From VRUE01 sp963707965 (GTDB lineage: Bacteria > Actinomycetota > Thermoleophilia > Solirubrobacterales > 70-9), in assembly GCA_963707965.1 (NCBI GenBank), contig CAVPRR010000007.1, positions 682,001-746,000 on the forward strand: DNA of 64,000 nucleotides, given 5' to 3'. Of the stretch, positions 50,173-56,422 are shown piece by piece. The stretch's first letter is position 1, and the number at the start of each line of letters is the position of its first letter. Below the pieces are notes generated by a model. It worked only from the letters and a program-made list of their open reading frames with translations. It had not been told where the DNA came from and did no database searches. Position numbers and translations under genes: made by a program.

Positions 50173-51570
50173 ATGGCCACCGAGCAGCAGACCAGAGATG
50201 CAGCCGGCGGGGGGGCCGCCACAGGCTCGGAGTCCCTGACCGTAACCGACAACCGCACCGGGGACACCTACGAGCTGCCGGTCACGGAGGGGACCGTCCG
50301 CGCGATGGACCTGCGCCAGATCAAGGTCTCCGAGGACGACTTCGGCCTCATGTCCTACGACCCGGCGTTCACCAACACGGCCTCCTGCCGCTCGGCCGTC
50401 ACCTTCATCGACGGCGAGCAGGGAATCCTCCAGCACCGCGGCTACCCGATCGAGCAGCTGTGCGAGAGCTCCACGTTCGTCGAGGTCGCCTACCTGCTGA
50501 CCTTCGGCGAGTTGCCGACGGGGCCGCAGCTCGACCGGTGGACCTACGACATCACCCACCACACCTTCGTCCACGAGGACCTGAAAAAGTTCTTCGAGGG
50601 CTTCCGCTACGACGCCCACCCGATGGGGATGCTGCTCGCCGGGGTTGGGGGGCTCTCCACCTTCTACCCCGACGCCAAGCAGATCGACGACCCCGAAGAG
50701 CGCTACATGGCCGCTGTGAGGCTGATCGCCAAGGTGCCGACGCTCGCCGCCTTCTCCTTCCGCCACAACATGGGGCTGCCCTACGTCTACCCGGACAACG
50801 ACCTCGACTATCCCGGGAACTTCCTCTCGATGATGTTCAAGAAGACCGAGGCGAAGTACGAGCCGGACCCGAGGCTGGCGCGGGCGCTGGACGTGCTCTT
50901 CATCCTCCACGCCGACCACGAACAGAACTGCTCGACCAACGCCGTGCGCGGGGTCGGCTCCTCTGCGGTTGACCCCTACTCCGCGGTGGCCGCCGGCGTC
51001 GCGGCGCTGTACGGGCCCCTGCACGGCGGGGCCAACGAGGCGGTGCTGCGGATGCTGCGCCGGATCGAGTCGGTCGACAACATCCCCGCCTTCCTCGAGG
51101 GGGTCAAGAACCGCGAGGAGAAACTGATGGGGTTCGGCCACCGCGTATACAAGAACTACGACCCGCGGGCGCGGATCATCCAGCAGCACATGGGGGAGGT
51201 CTTCGAAGCAACGGAGTACAACCCGGTGGTCGAGATCGCCCGCGAGCTGGAGAAACACGCGCTCGAGGACGAGTTCTTCACCTCCCGCAAGCTCTACCCG
51301 AACGTCGACTACTACTCGGGGATCATCTACGAGGCGCTGGAGATCCCGACCGAGATGTTCACGGTGATCTTCGCCATTCCCCGCACCGCCGGCTGGGTCG
51401 CGCAGTGGATGGAGATGAACGACGACCGCGAGCAGAAGATCGCCCGTCCGCGCCAGATCTACACCGGCCATCTCGACCGCGACTACATCCCGGCCGCCGA
51501 TCGTGAGGGGCCCGACAAAATCGTCGGCCCGCCGGCGCGGCGGCCGAAGCGGCCGCGGCGCGGCGCATAG
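50173..51570 (+). CDS. gltA: Citrate synthase
   Basis: A 465-residue enzyme condensing oxaloacetate and acetyl-CoA at the entry of the TCA cycle. Catalytic residues are in conserved contexts: PLHGGANEAVL (first His), MGFGHRVYKNYDPRA (second His, CoA loop) and LYPNVDYYSG (Asp). The N-terminal half carries LQHRGYPIEQL and HPMGMLLAGVG. The length is slightly above average, with an Arg/Pro-rich C-terminal tail. The ATG at 50173 has an excellent AGGAGGTG site. Other TCA-cycle genes in the window are the E2-E1 fusion at 58664 and aconitase at 63371. Confidence 0.97.
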   Translation: MATEQQTRDAAGGGAATGSESLTVTDNRTGDTYELPVTEGTVRAMDLRQIKVSEDDFGLMSYDPAFTNTASCRSAVTFIDGEQGILQHRGYPIEQLCESSTFVEVAYLLTFGELPTGPQLDRWTYDITHHTFVHEDLKKFFEGFRYDAHPMGMLLAGVGGLSTFYPDAKQIDDPEERYMAAVRLIAKVPTLAAFSFRHNMGLPYVYPDNDLDYPGNFLSMMFKKTEAKYEPDPRLARALDVLFILHADHEQNCSTNAVRGVGSSAVDPYSAVAAGVAALYGPLHGGANEAVLRMLRRIESVDNIPAFLEGVKNREEKLMGFGHRVYKNYDPRARIIQQHMGEVFEATEYNPVVEIARELEKHALEDEFFTSRKLYPNVDYYSGIIYEALEIPTEMFTVIFAIPRTAGWVAQWMEMNDDREQKIARPRQIYTGHLDRDYIPAADREGPDKIVGPPARRPKRPRRGA

Positions 51571-51586
51571 CTCAATTTGGCGGTGG

Positions 51587-51661
51587 GAGGCGTAGGGGGA
51601 GTTCCCCTGCGCGCTGTCCCTTCGGGTAGCGCCGCGCGCAGGAGAACTCCCCCTACGCCTC
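51587..51661 (+). terminator. 28 bp near-perfect hairpin downstream of gltA
   Basis: The arm 51587-51614 (GAGGCGTAGGGGGAGTTCCC, then CTGCGCGC) pairs with 51634-51661 with a single mismatch around a 19 bp loop, 16 bp after the gltA stop. Only CTTT follows, so it is not a classical T-tract terminator, but the stem is strong enough to stall transcription or protect the gltA mRNA end. Confidence 0.6.
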
Positions 51662-51686
51662 TTTCCGAATGCATACGCTGTGCGCC

Positions 51687-52037
51687 ATGTCCTGGAAGCT
51701 GACGATTCGGCACGGATCCGATGTCTCGCACGAGTCGTTCGAGGACCTGGGGGAGGCGATTGCCGAGATGAGGCGGCGGGCGCTGGAGATCCGCTCTGAA
51801 GGACCGGCCAGACCCGTATCGATGCTGCGCTCATTCAGGCCGGCGGATCGGGTGCTTGCACGGCTGCAGCTCGCGGGCGGCGGGCGCCTGCTGGGCGGGC
51901 GAACCGCCGGCATCGACCTTCGTGGGGACGGCACCTTCGTCCCCTATCGCGGCGGACTGAGGCGCGAGGAGCTGGACCCCACCGACTACGACACGCCGTT
52001 CGACGTGGTTCGCGAGACTCTGGAACAGGCAAAATGA
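51687..52037 (+). CDS. Small hypothetical protein
   Basis: About 116 residues starting MSWKLTIRHGSDVSHESFED at the ATG at 51687 (an upstream ATG at 51669 is also in frame). It has a helical AIAEMRRRALEIRSEGPARP segment, then LARLQLAGGGRLLGGRTAGI and a C-terminal YDTPFDVVRETLEQAK. No family was recognised, no signal or membrane segment is visible, and it looks like a soluble alpha/beta protein. It is framed by two long hairpins (51587-51661 and 52038-52088), so it may be transcribed alone. Confidence 0.65.
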   Translation: MSWKLTIRHGSDVSHESFEDLGEAIAEMRRRALEIRSEGPARPVSMLRSFRPADRVLARLQLAGGGRLLGGRTAGIDLRGDGTFVPYRGGLRREELDPTDYDTPFDVVRETLEQAK

Positions 52038-52088
52038 CCACCTGGGGAACCTCTGTCGGGCTCTACCCGACAGAGGTGCCCCAGGTGG
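52038..52088 (+). terminator. 23 bp hairpin with 5 bp loop directly after a stop codon
   Basis: The left arm 52038-52060 (CCACCTGGGGAACCTCTGTC, then GGG) and right arm 52066-52088 pair with one mismatch around the loop CTCTA. It starts at the base after the upstream TGA and ends 10 bp before the next ATG. Position suggests a terminator or an mRNA-processing hairpin between two small genes. Confidence 0.65.
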
Positions 52089-52098
52089 GGGCCTGAAA

Positions 52099-52416
52099 AT
52101 GAGCGAGACCGAGACCGAGATCCCGAAGGGCAGCTACGCCGCCGGCCGGCGGGTGAAACTGCCGGCTGGCGCCGAACCTCCGTACGCGGTCTTCGTCAAC
52201 GGCATCGAGCAGCGCGAGGGCGTCGACTACGGCGTGCGCGCCGGAGCGATCGCCTTCACCCGGCAGATCGTCAAGGAGAAGGTCGGCACCGGCCGCTGGC
52301 TGGCGATGTACCTCGGGTTCTTCGGCACCTACCGCAAGAACGAGACGATCGACGTCCAGTTCAACCGCGGCGGCAGGGTCGAGCTCCTCTCCGACCTTCC
52401 GGTCGAGGCTGACTGA
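52099..52416 (+). CDS. Small hypothetical protein
   Basis: A 105-residue, beta-rich soluble protein: PKGSYAAGRRVKLPAGAEPP, then YAVFVNGIEQREGVDYGVRA, a basic central IVKEKVGTGRW, a hydrophobic LAMYLGFFGTYRKNETIDV and a final VELLSDLPVEAD. The VFVNGIEQREGVDY stretch resembles small phage-tail or beta-sandwich repeats but no family name is safe. Its stop is 1 bp from the stop of the polysaccharide deacetylase gene (convergent). Confidence 0.7.
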   Translation: MSETETEIPKGSYAAGRRVKLPAGAEPPYAVFVNGIEQREGVDYGVRAGAIAFTRQIVKEKVGTGRWLAMYLGFFGTYRKNETIDVQFNRGGRVELLSDLPVEAD

Positions 52417-52417
52417 C

Positions 52418-53287
52418 CTACCCGGGCGGGCTGTCGAGGGCAAGCTGGGGGATCGTGACGAGCCTGTAGTCGCGAGCGCGCAGTTCATGGATGATCCGGG
52501 GCAGGGCGGCAGCCGTCTCCGACCGGTCGCCGCCGCCATCGTGGAGGAGAACGATCGCGCCGGGGCGGACGTCCTGGAGCACCCGCTGGACGATGGCTTC
52601 GTCTCCCGGACGCTCGTAGTCGGCGGTCTCCACAGTCCACAGGACGACCAGCATGCGGTGGCGGCGCAGCAGCTTCAGGGTGGTGGCGTCGTAGACGCCG
52701 AAGGGCGGCCGGAAGAGCCGCGGGAACGGCGCGCCCTGGCGCCGCAGCTCGGCTGCCTGTTCGAGCAGTTCGGCCTCCTGTTCCTTCGCAGGAAGGCCCC
52801 CGAGCCTGGCGTGGTTCTCGGTGTGATCGCCGATCGCGAAGCCGTTCTCCACCTCGCGCTGTATCGACGCCGGGTATTCGTCGATCGTGAACCCGACGGG
52901 GAAGAAGGTAGCGGGGGCCCGAAGGCGGATCAGCGTGTCGAGGATCTGCGGCGTGTAGGGACCGGGGCCGTCGTCGAAGGTGAGCGCCACCTCGCGCTCG
53001 CGGCCCGAGCCCGCGCGGAGCACCGGCCTGTCCTTCAGCAGCGCATCGATCGCCCTGCTCTGACGCGCGCCGCGCCGCGCCGACTCCTCTCTCCGCAGCT
53101 GGCGGCGCAGGTTGTAGCTCACCCTGCTCGACCCCGGGGCCTTCGACGACGAGGCGCTGAGGGCCGCGAGCGCCAGCGGCAGGGCGACGAGCAGCGCCGC
53201 CAGCACGACCCCGAGGGCTACCAGGCGCCGCCTCGTGTGGACGCGCCAGCCACGCGCGGCGCCGAGCGACAGGCGCCCCCGCCTCAC
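52418..53287 (-). CDS. Membrane-anchored polysaccharide deacetylase (NodB homology)
   Basis: A 289-residue carbohydrate esterase family 4 protein. An N-terminal membrane anchor (VALGVVLAALLVALPLALAA, residues about 23-42) places the enzyme outside. The NodB domain shows motif 1 TFDDGPGPYT (metal-binding Asp pair), motif 2 GDHTENHARLGG (the usual HSxxH reads HTENH), motif 3 RPPFGVYD, and motif 5 IVLLHDGGGDR. It probably deacetylates peptidoglycan or a surface glycan. It overlaps the upstream UbiA-family gene by 4 bp, so the two are translationally coupled. Confidence 0.92.
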   Translation of the reverse strand: MRRGRLSLGAARGWRVHTRRRLVALGVVLAALLVALPLALAALSASSSKAPGSSRVSYNLRRQLRREESARRGARQSRAIDALLKDRPVLRAGSGREREVALTFDDGPGPYTPQILDTLIRLRAPATFFPVGFTIDEYPASIQREVENGFAIGDHTENHARLGGLPAKEQEAELLEQAAELRRQGAPFPRLFRPPFGVYDATTLKLLRRHRMLVVLWTVETADYERPGDEAIVQRVLQDVRPGAIVLLHDGGGDRSETAAALPRIIHELRARDYRLVTIPQLALDSPPG

Positions 53288-54243
53288 TTGAAGACGTAGA
53301 GCAGCAGAAAGGCGATCACCGCGAAGGAGGCGACCCCGGCGATCAGGGGCTTGTCTTCAGCCACGATTGCGGCGGTGGAGCGATCGTCGGAGCGGTCGTA
53401 GATCAGGTAGAGGTAGCGGAAGATGCAGTAGAGCGCCGAGGGGATCGTCCACATCATCTTGTTGCCGATGAGCGGCGAGTTGACGGCATAGATCGAGTAG
53501 CTGATCACTGTCCCGGTGGTGACCAGGGCCACCATCTGATCGAGGAACGGCAGCGAGTAGTGCTCGAGCACGGGGCGGCTGCTGGTTCCCTGGTGCAGCT
53601 CGGAGACGGCCTCCTGGCGGCGCTTGGTGACGCCGAGGAAGAGCGCGAGCATGCCCGTGCAGAGGATCAGCCATTCCGAGGCGTGGGCATCGACGGCGCT
53701 GGCGCCGGCCGCGACCCGGAGGATGAAGAGGCCGGCGAGCGTCATCACGTCGACGATCACGATCTGCTTGAGGCCGAGGCTGTAGGCCATCTGGGCGATC
53801 CCATAGCCGACCACCATCAGCCCGACCTCCCAGTTGACGGCGGCAAAGGCGAGGCCGATCGCCACCGCTGCGAGCACCGGAGAGATCGTCATCGCCGCCC
53901 GCTCCGAGAGCTCGCCGGCGGCCAGCGGGCGGAGGCGCTTCTTCGGATGCTTGCGGTCGAGCTCGACGTCGACCAGGTCGTTCACGTAATAGCCGGCGCT
54001 GGAGATGGCGCAGAACGCGATGAAGGTGAGGACCGCCTCCAGCACGTCATGCGGCTGGTTGAACTTCCCCGAGAAGAGCAGGCCGGCGAAGACGAATACG
54101 TTCTTGATCCACTCCTGCGGCCGCCCCGTCTTCACGGCCGCCTGCAGCGGTGAGCGCCGCGGCGCGACCGGCTCCTGCGACGCGGCATCCGGGCGATTGG
54201 CGTCGGCCGGGACCGCCGGCTTTTCCGAAGTGATCGTTTCCAT
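53284..54243 (-). CDS. UbiA-family prenyltransferase, decaprenyl-phosphate phosphoribosyltransferase-like
   Basis: A 319-residue membrane enzyme with about eight helices. The first polyprenyl-diphosphate motif is NDLVDVELDRKHPKKRLRP (residues about 85-103); the DRKHPKKRxRP form is characteristic of phosphoribosyl-transferring UbiA proteins that make decaprenyl-phosphoribose, precursor of arabinan sugars. A second Asp-rich region is near YDRSDDRS. RPQEWIKNVFVFAGLLFSG at the N-terminus fits the same group. The ATG at 54243 lacks a clear ribosome-binding site. The polysaccharide deacetylase follows with 4 bp overlap, supporting a role in envelope glycan synthesis. Confidence 0.88.
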   Translation of the reverse strand: METITSEKPAVPADANRPDAASQEPVAPRRSPLQAAVKTGRPQEWIKNVFVFAGLLFSGKFNQPHDVLEAVLTFIAFCAISSAGYYVNDLVDVELDRKHPKKRLRPLAAGELSERAAMTISPVLAAVAIGLAFAAVNWEVGLMVVGYGIAQMAYSLGLKQIVIVDVMTLAGLFILRVAAGASAVDAHASEWLILCTGMLALFLGVTKRRQEAVSELHQGTSSRPVLEHYSLPFLDQMVALVTTGTVISYSIYAVNSPLIGNKMMWTIPSALYCIFRYLYLIYDRSDDRSTAAIVAEDKPLIAGVASFAVIAFLLLYVFK

Positions 54244-54320
54244 CTTCACAGGGCGCAGGCGGCAGATGACGACCGCCAGACCAGGGAGGTTCAGTCGCGA
54301 CAGGGTAGCGCCGCCGGGCG

Positions 54321-54470
54321 TCAGCCCCTCTGGTTCCCGCCCTCCTGGGCGGCTTCCAACGAGCCGCCGCCCGCGCCGCTCTCGGCCACGGCGACACCGC
54401 CCGCGGCACGCGCCACGACAATGCCGAGCACGGCGACCCAGTGGGCGCGCGTGCGGAATGAGTTGAACAT
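54321..54470 (-). CDS. 49-residue putative secreted or membrane peptide
   Basis: A short gene: basic N-terminus FNSFRTRAH, a hydrophobic segment WVAVLGIVVARAAGGVAVAE (residues 11-30) and a Gly/Glu-rich end (SGAGGGSLEAAQEGG). It is supported by an excellent GGGAGGT site 6 bp before the ATG at 54470. It lies in the 450 bp gap between the alkyl-DHAP-synthase-like gene and the UbiA gene, on the same strand. Function unknown; the hydrophobic part could be a signal peptide or a single membrane helix. Confidence 0.5.
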   Translation of the reverse strand: MFNSFRTRAHWVAVLGIVVARAAGGVAVAESGAGGGSLEAAQEGGNQRG

Positions 54471-54587
54471 CTCTGACCTCCCGGTCGTCCGATCGGTCCA
54501 GGCGATCCGAAAATCGCCGCGTACGGCGCCCGTCAGGAGCGCGTAATGAGCATGTAAGCCGTCCCCCGGAGCTGCGTTCGTCCTTCC

Positions 54588-54658
54588 TGTCGCTGAGCGA
54601 CATGAACAGCGAACGCGTCGATAAACAGCGAACGCGTCGAGATAGGGAGCGAACGCGT
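54588..54658. repeat. Palindromic repeat family 2, locus 2
   Basis: A perfect short palindrome TGTCGCTGAGCGACA (54588-54602) is followed by three copies of AGCGAACGCGT (54608, 54627, 54648), the first two as AACAGCGAACGCGTCG with ATGA/ATAA between. The segment CGCTGAGCGACATGAACAGC matches family 2 at 40699. It lies just downstream of the alkyl-DHAP-synthase-like gene. The remaining gap (54471-54587) holds nothing recognised. Confidence 0.8.
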
Positions 54659-54693
54659 GCTGAGGACGGTGGAACGGGTCCGGCGCAGCGAGG

Positions 54694-56316
54694 TCAGGGG
54701 TCGATGAGGACGCCGGGGTTGAGAATCCCTGCCGGGTCCAGCTCTGCCTTGGCGGCGCGCAGGGCTGCGGCAAAGGGAGCCGGGCGCTGGCGGTCATACC
54801 AGGGACGGTGGTCGCGGCCCACCGAGTGGTGGTGGGTGATCGTGCCGCCGCCGTCGATCACGGCCTCGGAGGCCGCCGCCTTGATCTCATCCCACTGCTC
54901 GACCTCGCCGCCCCGCACAGCGGGCGCCATCACGGTGAAGTAGGGGGCCGGCCCATCCGGATAGACGTGGGTGAAGCGGCAGGTTACGCGCGGCGCGCCG
55001 GGGCCGTCGGAGGGTGCGTCGCAGACCTCGGCGACCTTCGCCCGGGCCGCGCTCATCGCGTTCGCGTGGAAGTCCTCGAAGCGATCCCAGGTGATCGCCG
55101 TCTCAAAGGTGTCGGAGAGGACCCCGCAGGCGACAAACGTATCGCGCAGGTACGGCGCGAAGAGGAAGGCCGAGCGCCACGTATCGACGGCGCCGCCCGC
55201 CGGCGGCCGGTCGGCCTCCGTCTGCGGGGATCGCGAACGCACCTCACCCGGCGTGCCGCCGTGCTCTCGGGCGATCGACAGCGCCAGCTGCATCGGCGCC
55301 TCGACGGGATGGTGGGCGGACTCGAACCCCAGGACCAGCAGGCTCTTCTCGCCACTTCCCGCACCGGTCGTGCCGGCCTCCAGCGCATCGAGCAGCCGGC
55401 AGTTGGAGGGGTGGAGGCCCGACTGGGAGATCTCCCGAACCGCCGCAGCGGCGACCAGGAAGTCGTCGAACTCGACGCCGCAGGAGACCTTGAACACGGG
55501 CCGGGGACGAACCCGCACCCATGCCTCGCCGATCACTCCGAGGATGCCCTCCGAGCCGATCAGGGCCCGGTCCGGCGAGGGGCCGGCTCCCGAGCCCGGC
55601 AACCGCCGGCTCTCCCAGATGCCGCGCGGCGTGATCGCCCGCACGGACTCGACCAGGTCGTCGATGTGCGTGTAGAGGGTCGCGAAGTGACCGCCCGCCC
55701 GGGTTGCGATCCAGCCGCCCAGGGTCGAGAGCTCAAAGGACTGCGGAAAGTGGCGCAGCGTCAGGCCGTGCTCGCGCAACTGCTCCTCCAGGCGCGGCCC
55801 GGTTGCGCCAGCCTGGATCCGCGCCGCCAGCGACTGCGCGTCGACGTCCAGCACACGGTCCAGGCGGCGCAGGTCGAGCGAGACGACGGAGCGCTCGCCG
55901 AGCCGCGGCTCGACGCCGCCGACGACGCTGGTCCCACCCCCGAACGGCACCACCGCCGCGCCCTCCGCCTCGCACCAGCTCAGCACCGCCTCGATCTCGG
56001 ACTCGTCGCGCGGGAGGGCAACCAGGTCAGGCGGGTTGTCGAACTCCCCGCGAAACCCGCGCACCACATCCCGGTAGGCCTTTCCCAGCGCATGCGACAC
56101 GCGCTCGTAGTGCCCATCCGTGAACAGGTCGCCAAGTTCCGCGGGCGCCTTCAATCTCGGGGCGCGGATCTCGACTCGCTCCAGCGGAACCGGCTCCTCG
56201 ATCTCGCCCCCGAACCCGAGCCGATCTCGGATTCCCTCCGCCGCTGCCTCGATCTCAGCCCGAGACGGCTGCTGGTCCTCGTACCCCCACCCCCAATGCT
56301 TCAGCCTTCTGCTCAT
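54694..56316 (-). CDS. Alkyldihydroxyacetonephosphate-synthase-like FAD enzyme
   Basis: A 540-residue FAD-linked oxidase-family protein. The N-terminus LKHWGWGYEDQQPSR is the hallmark of the AGPS branch. The FAD-binding domain has VVPFGGGTSVVGG (residues about 122-134), LSTLGGWIATRAGGHFAT and ALIGSEGILGVIGEAWV. Near the C-terminus THHHSVGRDHRPWY keeps the triple-histidine active-site motif of alkylglycerone-phosphate synthase, then LDPAGILNPGVL. AGPS swaps the acyl chain of acyl-DHAP for a fatty alcohol, making the ether bond. The upstream gene is a fatty acyl-CoA reductase, i.e. a source of fatty alcohol. The ATG at 56316 is preferred over an upstream start inside the hairpin. Confidence 0.88.
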   Translation of the reverse strand: MSRRLKHWGWGYEDQQPSRAEIEAAAEGIRDRLGFGGEIEEPVPLERVEIRAPRLKAPAELGDLFTDGHYERVSHALGKAYRDVVRGFRGEFDNPPDLVALPRDESEIEAVLSWCEAEGAAVVPFGGGTSVVGGVEPRLGERSVVSLDLRRLDRVLDVDAQSLAARIQAGATGPRLEEQLREHGLTLRHFPQSFELSTLGGWIATRAGGHFATLYTHIDDLVESVRAITPRGIWESRRLPGSGAGPSPDRALIGSEGILGVIGEAWVRVRPRPVFKVSCGVEFDDFLVAAAAVREISQSGLHPSNCRLLDALEAGTTGAGSGEKSLLVLGFESAHHPVEAPMQLALSIAREHGGTPGEVRSRSPQTEADRPPAGGAVDTWRSAFLFAPYLRDTFVACGVLSDTFETAITWDRFEDFHANAMSAARAKVAEVCDAPSDGPGAPRVTCRFTHVYPDGPAPYFTVMAPAVRGGEVEQWDEIKAAASEAVIDGGGTITHHHSVGRDHRPWYDRQRPAPFAAALRAAKAELDPAGILNPGVLIDP

Positions 56317-56323
56317 GCCGATG

Positions 56324-56422
56324 GGTAAGGGGATGGGGCGCCTCTCGAACGGGCGGATACTCAAAGTGCCGGTCTAATTAGACTGGCACTTGTCCGGGCG
56401 AGAGGCGCCCCATCCCCTTACC
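56324..56422. repeat. Nested palindrome: 24 bp perfect inverted repeat enclosing a 28 bp palindrome
   Basis: Outer arms 56324-56347 (GGTAAGGGGATGGGGCGCCT, then CTCG) and 56399-56422 are exact reverse complements. The inner segment 56364-56391 is itself nearly a perfect palindrome centred on GTCTAATTAGAC with AAGTGCC/GGCACTT arms. The right outer arm contains the stop codon of the acyl-CoA reductase (56418-56420), and the left arm ends 8 bp upstream of the AGPS-like start. It probably ends or attenuates transcription between the two genes. Confidence 0.85.
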
